Shown: positions 1-8,140 of the stretch, piece after piece | How the letters are laid out: each line of letters begins with the position of its first letter | Position numbering within the stretch: position 1 is the stretch's first letter | Assembly (NCBI GenBank): GCA_013286835.1 | Contig: JABDEZ010000022.1 | Span: 1 to 32,897 of the forward strand | From: Bacteroidota bacterium | Lineage (GTDB): Bacteria; Bacteroidota; Bacteroidia; Chitinophagales; Chitinophagaceae | DNA: 32,897 nt | Reading direction: 5' to 3' | Program-made: the position numbers and the translations under genes | The notes under the pieces: generated by a model | Seen by the model: the letters and a program-made list of their open reading frames with translations, nothing else | Told to the model about the DNA's origin: nothing | The model's database searches: none

Positions 1-181
1 TGTAAAATGTAGATTCCCCTACCTGACCTGCAAACAACGGCTCGTCAGGTGACGAATAAAATTGCTCTACCAAGTCCATTCCCCACCGGCCCGGATTAAC
101 CTGCGGTTCCAATTTATCAATAATTTCTGAAGGGGTAAGTGGACTAATAATGCAAAAGTTCTTACTTAGAAAGTGCCACAT
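1..181 (-). CDS. Unrecognised protein, N-terminal 60 residues (cut by window edge)
   Basis: An open frame runs from an ATG at 181-179 to the window edge with no stop. It begins MWHFLSKNFC and continues through ordinary mixed coding composition (for example PSEIIDKLEPQVNPGRWGMD). The ATG lies 6 nt after the dxs stop on the same strand, so the two genes are probably co-transcribed and perhaps translationally coupled. There is no signal peptide or obvious motif in the visible part, and I do not recognise the family. That it is coding is inferred from the open frame, the tight spacing behind dxs and plausible codon use. Confidence 0.6.
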   Translation of the reverse strand, partial: MWHFLSKNFCIISPLTPSEIIDKLEPQVNPGRWGMDLVEQFYSSPDEPLFAGQVGESTFY

Positions 182-187
182 AAGTTG

Positions 188-2104
188 TTATCCGGCTACA
201 CCAACACCCGCGATTTCCCTAACGGCAGCAGCAATGCCTTCAGCATCGTAGCCGCATTCGCGGTGGAGCTCATCGGGTTTGCCGTGCTCTACTATGCGGT
301 CGGGTATGCCGAGCATTTTTATTTCGGGGGTATAGTTGTGTGCGTTCATCCACTCAAGTACTGCACTGCCGAAACCGCCTACTATGGTGCCATCTTCTAC
401 CGTTACTATCTTGTTGTACCTGGCAGCTATCTCGTGCAGCATTGCTTCATCGAGCGGCTTCACAAAGCGTATATCGTAGATGGCAGGCTGCAGATCTTCT
501 GTGGCCAGTATCTTAGCAGCGCTTACGGCAAAGTTGCCGGGATGGCCTATAGTAAGTATAGCTATATCGTGCCCGTCGCGGATCTTGCGGCCGGTGCCTA
601 TGGTTATTTTCTCGAACGGTGTGCGCCACTCGGGCATTACACCCTGCCCTCGCGGATACCTGATAACAAAAGGAATATCGGTCTCAGGAAGCTGTGCGGT
701 GTACATGAGGTTGCGCAGCTCAGCCTCGTTCATAGGGGCGCTTACTACCATGTTGGGTATGCAGCGCATAAATGAGATATCGTATGCGCCATGGTGTGTT
801 GGACCATCATCGCCAACAAGACCTGCCCTATCGAGACAGAAAATGACAGGGAGTTTTTGAATGGCTACATCGTGTATCACCATATCGTAAGCGCGCTGCA
901 TGAAACTGCTGTAAATATTGCAGAACACCTTCATGCCCTGGGTAGCCAGGCCTGCGCTGAGGGTAACCGCATGCTGCTCGGCTATACCTACATCAAAAGC
1001 ACGATCGGGCATGAGCTCCATCATGAACTTGAGTGAGCAACCACTAGGCATAGCGGGTGTGATACCCATTATGAGCGAATTTTGCTGTGCCAGCTCTACT
1101 ATAGTATGACCGAACACATCCTGATACTTAGGCGGCTCGGGAACAGTTATTATTTTCTTGTTGATCTTACCGGTGATCTTATCGAAAGTGCCGGGTGCGT
1201 GCCACAGCGTCTGGTCTTTTTCGGCCAGCTTGTAACCTTTGCCCTTTACTGTTTTTATATGCAGCAGTTTAGGACCGGGTATGTCCTTCAGATCGCGCAG
1301 GGTATCGACGAGCTTGTTTACATTATGACCATCTATAGGGCCGAAGTATCGTAGGCCGAGCGCCTCGAATAAGTTACTGCTTTTGCTGACTACGCCCTTC
1401 AACCCAGCTTCTACCTTAGATGCCAGACGTTGCATATCATTGGTAGGCAGTTTACCCAGCAACTTCCATACATCGTCGCGAAAACGGTTGTAGGTCTGTG
1501 AGGTGGTAATATCTGTGAGGTATTCTTTCAGCGCGCCAACGTTGGGATCGATAGACATGTTATTGTCGTTCAGAATCACCAGGATGTTGGCATTGCTGAC
1601 ACCCGCATGATTAAGCGCCTCGAAAGGAAGGCCTGCGGTCATAGCGCCATCGCCAATAACAGCTACATGCTGGCGGGTTGTCTCGCCCTTATATTTAGAG
1701 GCTATGGCCATACCCAACGCTGCGGATATGGAGGTACTGGAGTGGCCGACACCAAAAGCATCGTAAATGCTTTCGCCACGTTTGGGGAAGCCACTAAGGC
1801 CGCCATATTTGCGGTTGGTATAAAAATTATCGCGACGACCAGTAAGTATTTTATGGCCATAAGCCTGGTGGCCTACGTCCCATATCAACTGATCATCGGG
1901 GGTATTGAGTACATAATGCAATGCAACGGTAAGCTCTACCACACCCAGGCTGGCACCAAAGTGACCACCATGAACACTGACACAATCTATAATGAACTGA
2001 CGCAGTTCTCTACAAACTTCCTGCAACTGGGCCTTATCCAGTTTCTTCAGATCATCGGGACTATCTATCTGCTGTAGTAATGGGCCTGCGCCGGAATCTT
2101 GCAT
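188..2104 (-). CDS. dxs: 1-deoxy-D-xylulose-5-phosphate synthase (Dxs)
   Basis: Dxs is a thiamine-diphosphate enzyme that condenses pyruvate and glyceraldehyde 3-phosphate to 1-deoxy-D-xylulose 5-phosphate, the first step of the MEP isoprenoid pathway, in the cytoplasm. The 638-residue length is usual for the family. Visible hallmarks are the N-terminal HGGHFGASLGVVELT and DVGHQAYGHKILTGR segments, the ThDP-binding GDGAMTAG...NDNNMSI motif, the transketolase-type pyrimidine-domain segment VGIAEQHAVTLSAGLA with the catalytic Glu, and DRAGLVGDDGPTHHG followed by a C-terminal transketolase domain. The start is the ATG at 2104, 28 nt downstream of a -7-like box. A further gene starts 6 nt after its stop. 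Nothing is unusual in the protein. Confidence 0.98.
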   Translation of the reverse strand: MQDSGAGPLLQQIDSPDDLKKLDKAQLQEVCRELRQFIIDCVSVHGGHFGASLGVVELTVALHYVLNTPDDQLIWDVGHQAYGHKILTGRRDNFYTNRKYGGLSGFPKRGESIYDAFGVGHSSTSISAALGMAIASKYKGETTRQHVAVIGDGAMTAGLPFEALNHAGVSNANILVILNDNNMSIDPNVGALKEYLTDITTSQTYNRFRDDVWKLLGKLPTNDMQRLASKVEAGLKGVVSKSSNLFEALGLRYFGPIDGHNVNKLVDTLRDLKDIPGPKLLHIKTVKGKGYKLAEKDQTLWHAPGTFDKITGKINKKIITVPEPPKYQDVFGHTIVELAQQNSLIMGITPAMPSGCSLKFMMELMPDRAFDVGIAEQHAVTLSAGLATQGMKVFCNIYSSFMQRAYDMVIHDVAIQKLPVIFCLDRAGLVGDDGPTHHGAYDISFMRCIPNMVVSAPMNEAELRNLMYTAQLPETDIPFVIRYPRGQGVMPEWRTPFEKITIGTGRKIRDGHDIAILTIGHPGNFAVSAAKILATEDLQPAIYDIRFVKPLDEAMLHEIAARYNKIVTVEDGTIVGGFGSAVLEWMNAHNYTPEIKMLGIPDRIVEHGKPDELHRECGYDAEGIAAAVREIAGVGVAG

Positions 2105-2132
2105 GCACGTTGGTTAAAAAAAGAGAATCTAG

Positions 2133-2140
2133 CAAAAATA
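2133..2140 (-). promoter_or_regulatory. Probable dxs promoter, -7 box
   Basis: The minus strand reads TATTTTTG, an exact match to the Bacteroidota -7 consensus TAnnTTTG. It would place the transcript start about 20-25 nt before the dxs ATG. No clear -33 TTTG was found at the expected distance, so this rests on the -7 box alone. Confidence 0.45.
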
Positions 2141-2500
2141 AATAAATATTCCTTGTGTAACATCATTTAAGTGATAAATAGTCACCCTTCAAAAAGTTTC
2201 ATCTTCATTCCTTTTCTTTTTTTGAAGCCAAAAAAAAAGAAACAAAAAAAAGGCAGTCGGCAGCGATTACCGCTGCTGCCGACGCAGCTTTGTGCAGGCA
2301 GCAGTGCTACTGTTCTGCCCAGCTAAAGAATTCTATCTCGCTGCAATCTGCCCGAAAAATGAAGTCCTGCAGTTAAAAACCAGTCTTTTCTATATAGCAC
2401 TTGTATAAAATAGTCGTTTTTAAGGCATAGCTACAAGCATACCAAACAATACTAATAGCACATGACCTAGCAGAATGTTTGATGAAAGAAGCAGAACCAT
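2141..2500. other. Intergenic stretch without a recognised gene
   Basis: No convincing reading frame is present on either strand. The stretch holds A/T tracts and a GC-rich hairpin at 2213-2283 (listed separately), then about 200 nt of AT-rich sequence with no structure I can name. It separates dxs from the decayed 3' end of a T9SS cargo gene. Confidence 0.5.
2213..2283. repeat. A/T-tract inverted repeat followed by a GC-rich hairpin
   Basis: TTTCTTTTTTT (2213-2223) pairs with AAAAAAAGAAA (2232-2242) across GAAGCC and two further A residues. Eight A residues follow (2244-2251), then a perfect 9-bp stem GTCGGCAGC (2256-2264) / GCTGCCGAC (2275-2283). T/A-tract motifs of this look are familiar from intergenic regions of Bacteroidota genomes (recollection, not searched). 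It may act as a terminator or be a small dispersed repeat. Confidence 0.45.
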
Positions 2501-2526
2501 AAAAAAAGAGTGGCAAAAATGCCACC
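2501..2526 (-). terminator. Intrinsic terminator on the minus strand
   Basis: Read on the minus strand, the stem GTGGCA / TGCCAC with a TTTT loop (2510-2525) is followed by TCTTTTTTT (2509-2501), a textbook stem plus T run. It lies about 50 nt after the stop of the orphan T9SS tail at 2575, so it probably ended the transcript of the gene that tail once belonged to. It may also back up termination of the pectinesterase transcript. Confidence 0.75.
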
Positions 2527-2574
2527 CCGTCGTCTATCTTTCTATAACTAAACTACTATAATACTACAAATTTC

Positions 2575-2700
2575 TTAATTTTTTATCAACTTATCTGTTT
2601 TGATAAGCATATTATTTTCATCGTATATCATTATCAGGTAAATACCACTAGTTAAGTTAGCGATATTGATGGATGCTGCGTTGTTTTGGGATAACGATTG
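2575..2700 (-). pseudogene. Orphan T9SS type A sorting tail, remnant of a second cargo gene
   Basis: On the minus strand a frame without its own plausible start ends in INIANLTSGIYLIMIYDEN and then MLIKTDKLIKN before TAA at 2577-2575. This closely matches the end of the neighbouring pectinesterase tail (INISALAPGVYLIMIYDGN, MLIKTDKLLKN). Such tails direct secretion through the type IX system and are then cleaved. Upstream of about 2700 the frame turns into isoleucine runs and soon meets a stop, so only the last 40 or so residues are preserved. It looks like the 3' end of a deleted gene, or a duplicated tail of the adjacent gene. It has its own terminator at 2501-2526. Confidence 0.7.
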
Positions 2701-2785
2701 TTTTGCTGTGGATACCATTGATTTTGGATTGCAGATGATGATTATGATAGCAGTTGCAGATAAAATGACTGTGCCATTAATTTTA

Positions 2786-2817
2786 AAAGAAGCTGCTAGA
2801 TAACCGGCAGCTTCTTT
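2786..2817 (-). terminator. Terminator hairpin after the pectinesterase/T9SS tail
   Basis: A perfect 11-bp stem (AAAGAAGCTGC at 2786-2796 paired with 2807-2817) has a 10-nt loop and is flanked by short A/T runs. On the minus strand it ends in CTTCTTTTAAAA, starting about 20 nt after the stop codon at 2838. Confidence 0.7.
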
Positions 2818-2837
2818 AAAAAACGGTACTGATGATC

Positions 2838-3431
2838 TTAATTCTTTAATAGTTTATCTGTCTTTATCAGCATGTTGCCATCGTATATCATGATGAGATA
2901 CACTCCCGGGGCAAGGGCGCTGATGTTTATGTCTTTAGCGTCGTTCTTAAAGAATATCTGACGGCCATCCATTCCAGTTATAGCTGCATTAACATTGAGC
3001 GGGGCATCTATATGCACGATGTCTGTTGCAGGGTTAGGATACAACGTTATGTATTTAGCCAGGTTGACGTTTGCTACACCTACGACATCGGTAACAGTAT
3101 CTGGCGCTGAAGTATTGGAGCAACCATTAGAGTCTGTAACTGTAACTGTGTACACACCGTTGCCATTAACTGTTGCAGCCAAGGTAGATGAGGTTGCCAC
3201 ATTAGCACCATTGAACGACCACTGATAAGTAGTGTAGGCGCCTGTTGACAGCACTTTGGAGCTTTCTGTAATGACAGGTACAGGAAGCGGATGAACCACA
3301 ACCAGCGTTTTAGCTGACGTATCTGTACATGTGTTTGAACCTGTGACAATTACAGAGTATTTACCTGCTGCGCCAGCAGTATAACTACCTGTGGTAGCAC
3401 CTGAGATAGCAACACCATTGTTTAACCACTG
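2838..3431 (-). pseudogene. C-terminal part of the pectinesterase cut off by a stop: Ig-like domains plus T9SS sorting tail
   Basis: This segment continues the reading frame of the upstream gene directly after its TAA (3434-3432). The first codons after the stop give QWLNNGVAISG, the expected continuation of the Ig-like repeat, which elsewhere in the same protein reads YQWSKNN and YQWQLNG. One or two Ig-like repeats follow, then a T9SS type A tail of about 75 residues starting near ITLYPNPATDIVHIDAP and ending MLIKTDKLLKN. If translated alone it would have to start internally, for example at a GTG at 3299, and would lack a signal peptide, so secretion is unlikely. I read it as the severed end of one gene rather than a separate gene. 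Confidence 0.75.
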
Positions 3432-6400
3432 TTATGTAGCACCACTTGTTGCAGAGGCATTGAGCACTACACTGCCACCCGCACAGAAAGAAGTAGAAGT
3501 TGCAGCGCTAACAGTATCGGCAGGGAGTGACCCAACAGTTACGGTAACAGCAGAAGAAGTATCCTTACAGCCACTTGCATCGGTAAGAATGAAGTTATAG
3601 GCACCCGCAGCACTTGCAGTATCTGTAGCTGTGGTATTGGTGGTATTGGCACCATTGAGCTGCCACTGATAAGAATAACCAGTACCGGTATTGCCATTGA
3701 GCACCAAGTAACCATTGCCACAAATAATGGTGGAAGCAGGAGCAGTAATTGCAGCCGGCACACCACCAACGGTGACAGCAAACGCCTGACTGGCCGCGGA
3801 ACAACCAACAGGATTCGTAATGCTTACTGTATAGGTACCAGCAGTACTGGCATTGTAAGAAGCGCTGGTAGCACCAGAGATAGTAGCATTATTTTTAGAC
3901 CACTGGTAGATATAACCAGTACCAGTATTTGCATTTAAGGTAAGTGTGCCACTACCACAAATATTTGTAGCACTGTTAGTTGTTGTTATTGAATCGGCAG
4001 GGAGTGCATTTACAATAACAGGTAAGGTAGATGCTGTAGATATACCACAAGTTGCATTGGCCACTACACTTAATATACCAGAACCAGCATTATTAGCGAA
4101 GTTAACAGCAACAGAATCTCTAGTTGAGGAGAACGTGGCACCACTGCCGGAGAACGCCCATGTATAGGAGTTAACCGTTGTATCATTAGGAACGCTGTAT
4201 ATGGCGTTTGTTTGACCAGCACAGATGTTTGCTATTGATGCAGTAATAGTACCAGGCTGGTTAGGACAAGGCAACGGAGTAGAGATACCCTTTGCATATA
4301 CATTGAGCAACTCGGCATACTTACCTGCAGACGAACTGCTACATGTAAAGTAAACACGGAACGTTAATGTAGTACCTGGATTAATAGTAACCCCATTTGC
4401 AGTACTTAGTAAGCCCAATCTTGTAGTTGTACTATTTGCAGATGTTTGGTTGGGCAAAGCCACATCTATATTAGGTGCGGTACCAGCGCTTGGAATGAGC
4501 CAGCCATATCCATATGCATTTGTAGAATCGGAAACGAAATTACTTTTAGAATAGACTACCATCATGGAGGTAGTAGAAGACGTACCATAGAAGCCGGCAT
4601 TCAATATAAATGAATCGACACGAACGCTATAACCGGCAGTAGGGGTTACCGTAAACTGCTCGTAATAAATGTGTGATAAGTTGCCGCCCGGGCCACCATA
4701 TGCAGTACCCCAATGACCGTCGCCAGCAGTGGCACCGCCTGTAGTACCGGCACTCAGAGCCTGGCCAAAAGCTGGTGTATATGCTGCCGGTGTACCTGTT
4801 GACAGGTATAGGTTGCTTAATGTTGGCACTGATGCCGCTACGCCTGTAGCCCTTACTGCTGTACTATCCAGATTGTTGGTAGTAAATGGCCATTCTTCAA
4901 GGACTGCAGGCAATTGAGTAGTAAAGCCTTTTGCAATTACATTAAGTACAGTAGCATAACGGCCAGCCGAAGAACTGCTGCAGGTAAAGTAAACGCGAAC
5001 AGTTAAAGTATCGCCGTGGTTGAGAGTAACACCCGAACCACCACCTACAAGGCCTAAGCGCCAGTTGGCAGTTGGACCTCCAGTTTGGTTGGGCAAAGTA
5101 ATATCCTGTACCCCTACGCCGCCGGATGTTGCAAAACCATAGCCGTAGATGTTAGTGGAATCTGATACGAAGTTGCTTTTAGAGTACACAACCATCATAG
5201 ATGTTCCTGATGATGAACCGTTGAAGGAGGCATTTAAAATAAAAGAATCGACACGTGCCATATAATTAGCACCCGGTGTAACTGTGAACTGCTGGTAAAT
5301 AGTACGGTTAAGCGTACCACCCGGGCCACCGATAGAAGCGCTCCATGTACCATCGCCTGTGCTATTTGCAGCACTAAAAGCTTCGCCAAATTGTGGTGAG
5401 TATGCGGGTATTGTACTTACAGTTGTACCATTGGAAAGATATAAATGCTGCATAACAGGTACCGTAGCTGTAATACCTAAAGCCCTTACACCTGCACTAT
5501 CCAGGTTATTGGCAGTAAATGGCCATTCTTCAAGGACAGTTTCTGTATAGGCTGGCGGATTTGAAGTGGTGCCACTTACAGAATCGTACTTAGGCAAACC
5601 ACCAATTGTAGTGTGGAGAATGTTGCCAGTGTATGTACCATTTGCAGAAGCATTAAGACGTGCTAATATATTTGTTGCGACCAGAACACCACTTGTTGGA
5701 GCCAAAGTAATTGGCGAAGTACTGTTATGCCATGTAATACCACCATCGGAAGAAATTTCGAAATTAAGTGGCGGGGTAATAATAACGCCTGCTGTAAGAT
5801 TAACACCCGACACTGTATAAGGAGAACCACCTGAAGGGGTGCCCAGGTATTGAGTGAGGATACCAGGTGCACCTGTTAAAGTGATAGTTGGTGCGCTGGA
5901 GATGACAACAGTATCTGTAATGTGGGTGGCAAGACCACTTTTAGTAGCCTGAATGTAGTAGTAATACACGCCGCCTTGCGGAGGTATAGGATCTGTAAGC
6001 TGGAAATTTACGTTTGTATCGTTGGCAGATGTGATAGCATTACTAAGCGGTGAATAGTGTGTGCTGTCTGTAGAACGATACAAGGTGTAAGTAACACCAG
6101 CTATAGGCCAGCTGATATTCCAACTGAAAGTAGATACCGTTGCACCTTTAACCCCTGCGAAGTTTGAAACTGCAATGTCTGGAGTGAAAGCACCACACCC
6201 AATAACAGGGCAAGGATCCCAACCACTGAATATGGTAGAAGTAGCCATATATGCTGATGCTTGTGTACTGTTGATTTGCTGAGACCATGTAACACGCTGT
6301 GAAACATTAGTAAGTGTTCCATCAAAATTTTTGCTCTGGTATTCCGCATCCGTTATTTTGGTAGTGTCTGTACCGGAATCCCATATTACCCAACCCACCG

Positions 6401-7232
6401 GATTGATGTGTGCACCGAGTGTGCAGTTGATGTATGCTACTTTATTGTTTGCCTGAGGAGTTGCAGAGGTTGGTGTGAAGCCTAAAGAATTCTGCCATGG
6501 GCGACCCAGGTAATAAGAAGTGCCCAGGGTATTGGCCGGTAAAATACAGTTTCGGAAAACATAGCCATATGCCTGACCTGCAGTGGTATTGGCAGCAGTG
6601 CAGAAAGAACTACCGCTGGTAGTACGGGTTTTGGCATAGATAACGCACGAATCAAAAATATCTATAGAGCTACCGAATATGAAGTCTATATTGCCATCTA
6701 TGTAACAATTGCGGAAATAGTGACGCGGGTTGCCTGCACCCTTGGTGTAAAGCGTATCCTGGTTACCCATTAACCGACAATTTTTAAATGCGACCCTGTC
6801 CGCATTTATTTCTACAGCTACCGCCTGGCTGCCATCGCCAAAAGTATTGCGTATGGTAAGGTTCATAAAAGAGCAGTCGTTTGCATTTACAGTAAGTGTG
6901 GCTGAGCCGGCCGTACCAAGGGCACTGCCTGCAACCAAGGTACTTGCCCCATTATTGTACTGGATAATAGTATTGGCTACACTCTGGCCAACCAGCTGTA
7001 TAAAAGGCTTTGTAGATGGTATATTGACCACCTCGTTATACTTGCCATTTTTAATGTAAATGACCCAAGTAGTGGTAGCACCGACTGGCGCTGCATTTAT
7101 TGCGGCCTGTACCGTTGTATAATTACCACTACCATCCTGAGCTACTACTGCGTTTTGCCCAAAAGATCTTGTGATCGAGAAGAACAGTACTGTGAAGCAG
7201 ACCATCCATTTAGCAAAGGAGAATTGTTTCAT
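3432..7232 (-). CDS. Secreted multidomain pectinesterase (CE8), truncated by an in-frame stop before its T9SS tail
   Basis: Pectin methylesterase removes methyl groups from homogalacturonan. The chosen ATG at 7232 gives a signal peptide (MKQFSFAKWMVCFTVLFFSI...SFGQ); the upstream in-frame start at 7280 would bury it. Residues about 28-345 form the pectinesterase domain, with QDGSGNYTTVQAAI, catalytic-type Asp159 in GNQDTLY, Asp183 in GNIDFIFG and Arg244 in YLGRPWQ. A fibronectin-III-like part (about 352-447) and a beta-rich part (448-560) follow, then two tandem repeats of about 210 residues starting LEEWPFT at 567 and 778, a PKD-like part and Ig-like domains. The frame stops at 3434-3432 (TAA) where repeat logic calls for Tyr (TAT/TAC) before QW. 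Without the tail the enzyme may not be exported by T9SS. Alternative: a base-call error. Confidence 0.9.
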   Translation of the reverse strand: MKQFSFAKWMVCFTVLFFSITRSFGQNAVVAQDGSGNYTTVQAAINAAPVGATTTWVIYIKNGKYNEVVNIPSTKPFIQLVGQSVANTIIQYNNGASTLVAGSALGTAGSATLTVNANDCSFMNLTIRNTFGDGSQAVAVEINADRVAFKNCRLMGNQDTLYTKGAGNPRHYFRNCYIDGNIDFIFGSSIDIFDSCVIYAKTRTTSGSSFCTAANTTAGQAYGYVFRNCILPANTLGTSYYLGRPWQNSLGFTPTSATPQANNKVAYINCTLGAHINPVGWVIWDSGTDTTKITDAEYQSKNFDGTLTNVSQRVTWSQQINSTQASAYMATSTIFSGWDPCPVIGCGAFTPDIAVSNFAGVKGATVSTFSWNISWPIAGVTYTLYRSTDSTHYSPLSNAITSANDTNVNFQLTDPIPPQGGVYYYYIQATKSGLATHITDTVVISSAPTITLTGAPGILTQYLGTPSGGSPYTVSGVNLTAGVIITPPLNFEISSDGGITWHNSTSPITLAPTSGVLVATNILARLNASANGTYTGNILHTTIGGLPKYDSVSGTTSNPPAYTETVLEEWPFTANNLDSAGVRALGITATVPVMQHLYLSNGTTVSTIPAYSPQFGEAFSAANSTGDGTWSASIGGPGGTLNRTIYQQFTVTPGANYMARVDSFILNASFNGSSSGTSMMVVYSKSNFVSDSTNIYGYGFATSGGVGVQDITLPNQTGGPTANWRLGLVGGGSGVTLNHGDTLTVRVYFTCSSSSAGRYATVLNVIAKGFTTQLPAVLEEWPFTTNNLDSTAVRATGVAASVPTLSNLYLSTGTPAAYTPAFGQALSAGTTGGATAGDGHWGTAYGGPGGNLSHIYYEQFTVTPTAGYSVRVDSFILNAGFYGTSSTTSMMVVYSKSNFVSDSTNAYGYGWLIPSAGTAPNIDVALPNQTSANSTTTRLGLLSTANGVTINPGTTLTFRVYFTCSSSSAGKYAELLNVYAKGISTPLPCPNQPGTITASIANICAGQTNAIYSVPNDTTVNSYTWAFSGSGATFSSTRDSVAVNFANNAGSGILSVVANATCGISTASTLPVIVNALPADSITTTNSATNICGSGTLTLNANTGTGYIYQWSKNNATISGATSASYNASTAGTYTVSITNPVGCSAASQAFAVTVGGVPAAITAPASTIICGNGYLVLNGNTGTGYSYQWQLNGANTTNTTATDTASAAGAYNFILTDASGCKDTSSAVTVTVGSLPADTVSAATSTSFCAGGSVVLNASATSGAT
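4271..5534 (-). repeat. Two tandem ~630-bp coding repeats inside the pectinesterase gene
   Basis: Residues 567-777 (5534-4902) and 778-987 (4901-4271) are two copies of one module. Both start LEEWPFT.NNLDS and share QFTVTP, RVDSFILNA, SMMVVYSKSNFVSDSTN, YGYG, LPNQT and VYFTCSSSSAG.YA. The shared blocks show recent intragenic duplication. Beta-rich composition and a C-terminal position relative to the catalytic domain suggest a carbohydrate-binding or spacer role, which is inference. Confidence 0.85.
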
Positions 7233-7270
7233 AATAAAGGCTGTATTTAATATTGATGAATGTGCAATAA

Positions 7271-7286
7271 GAGTGAGCATTCACTC
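7271..7286. promoter_or_regulatory. Short inverted repeat in the pectinesterase leader
   Basis: GAGTGA (7271-7276) and TCACTC (7281-7286) are inverted around GCAT. They sit 39-54 nt before the ATG at 7232, inside the predicted leader. It could be an operator or a small RNA stem. Six-base arms are weak evidence. Confidence 0.3.
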
Positions 7287-7297
7287 ACTCTCACATT

Positions 7298-7305
7298 CAA
7301 ATTTA
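7298..7305 (-). promoter_or_regulatory. Probable pectinesterase promoter, -7 box
   Basis: The minus strand reads TAAATTTG, matching the Bacteroidota -7 consensus TAnnTTTG. It would start transcription near 7293 and leave a leader of about 60 nt. No clear -33 element was found. Confidence 0.4.
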
Positions 7306-7552
7306 TGCCGTATAGGAGCCTTATTATTCAGTCTAAATAGTCTTTATTTACGCAATCGATACCAAAAATTATATATTCAAAGCATGATAATTGAAGTGCA
7401 TTGACTAACAAACAGTTATGTTTATTGATTTTTTTGCTCCTTTTTGGCCGAATTTGGTGCAAAAGCCCTTATTGACTAATTGCAGCAACATCAATCTTTT
7501 ATAAAACCGAATAAAAGAAATGCATTATGCACGCAATTAATTAATAATTACT

Positions 7553-7560
7553 TAACTTTG
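7553..7560 (+). promoter_or_regulatory. Probable promoter of the 72-residue gene, -7 box
   Basis: TAACTTTG matches the Bacteroidota -7 consensus TAnnTTTG and lies 33 nt before the ATG at 7594, giving a leader of roughly 25-30 nt. The space between this gene and the divergent pectinesterase (7233-7593, about 360 nt) is AT-rich and otherwise holds no gene I can support. Confidence 0.5.
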
Positions 7561-7593
7561 AGTTAACATTGAAACCTTTAAATCAATTGACGG

Positions 7594-7812
7594 ATGAGTG
7601 TACAGGAACAAAGAATGCGATTTAGTGAAGCATATAGCCGCGTGATCAATAACGCACCGGTTGAATTGCGCGAACGTGCAGATTGCAGTTTATCGTGGGA
7701 ACAGGATTTTACCTTTCCGCATATAGATAAGAATTTTGTGAAGCAATTGCCAGAACCCATTATTAATGAACTGGTGGATCTTTATGAACATTTAAGAACA
7801 GGTAACCTTTAG
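7594..7812 (+). CDS. Small protein of unknown function, 72 residues
   Basis: I do not recognise this family. The protein begins MSVQEQRMRFSEAYSRVINN and ends IINELVDLYEHLRTGNL. It is charged and soluble, without signal peptide or membrane segment, and the ends look helical. Support for a real gene: a good -7 box 33 nt upstream, a clean stop 8 nt before a strong terminator hairpin, and normal codon use. It is monocistronic, divergent from the pectinesterase gene and convergent with the DUF6496-type gene. An ATG at 7615 is an alternative start. Confidence 0.7.
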   Translation: MSVQEQRMRFSEAYSRVINNAPVELRERADCSLSWEQDFTFPHIDKNFVKQLPEPIINELVDLYEHLRTGNL

Positions 7813-7820
7813 TAGAAAGA

Positions 7821-7855
7821 TTAGCCCCGCTGGATATACCAACGGGGCTAATTTT
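7821..7855. terminator. Bidirectional terminator between convergent small genes
   Basis: TTAGCCCCG (7821-7829) pairs with CGGGGCTAA (7843-7851); the inner GG/CC pairs extend the stem around a short ATATA loop. TTTTA follows on the plus strand and AAAG-rich sequence on the other side, as expected for a terminator serving the 72-residue gene and, in reverse, the gene at 7874-8140. Confidence 0.8.
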
Positions 7856-7873
7856 ATAGACAGATCTTTAATC

Positions 7874-8140
7874 TTATTTACTTGTTGTTTTTTTAGGAGC
7901 CGACTTACGTGCAACAGCCTTCTTAGGGGCAGCACTCTTCTTTGTTGCAGTTTTAGAAGCACTTTTCTTTTCAGGGACCTTTTTACCTTCTTTACGCGCT
8001 TCTGAAAGACCAATAGCTATAGCTTGTTTGGGATCAGTAACTTTTTTGCCCGAGCGTCCGCTTTTCAGTTTGCCCTCTTTCATCTCGTGCATTTCCTGAT
8101 GCACGTTCTCTGCTGCGCTTTTTGAATACTGTCTGGCCAT
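7874..8140 (-). CDS. Lys/Ala-rich basic protein, DUF6496-type
   Basis: The first ~55 residues (MARQYSKSAAENVHQEMHEM, then KEGKLKSGRSGKKVTDPKQA and IAIGLSEARKEGKKVP) match what I recall of DUF6496: a short basic domain with the KSGRSGKKVT and QAIAIGLSEARK signatures, of unknown function. Residues about 56-88 are a low-complexity tail of Lys, Ala, Ser, Thr and Pro resembling histone H1 tails, so nucleic-acid binding is a reasonable inference but not shown. There is no signal peptide. The gene is divergent from the YihY-type gene, and the shared 167-nt gap holds a perfect inverted repeat. Confidence 0.8.
   Translation of the reverse strand: MARQYSKSAAENVHQEMHEMKEGKLKSGRSGKKVTDPKQAIAIGLSEARKEGKKVPEKKSASKTATKKSAAPKKAVARKSAPKKTTSK

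Noticed and set aside
173-775. Plus-strand frame of 200 residues
   Set aside because: Antisense to dxs, whose identity is certain; no motif and no promoter.
2838-3299. Separate gene for a 153-residue T9SS tail protein starting at GTG 3299
   Set aside because: The frame continues upstream without interruption to the TAA at 3432-3434 and completes the upstream Ig-like repeat, so it is the severed end of the pectinesterase gene.
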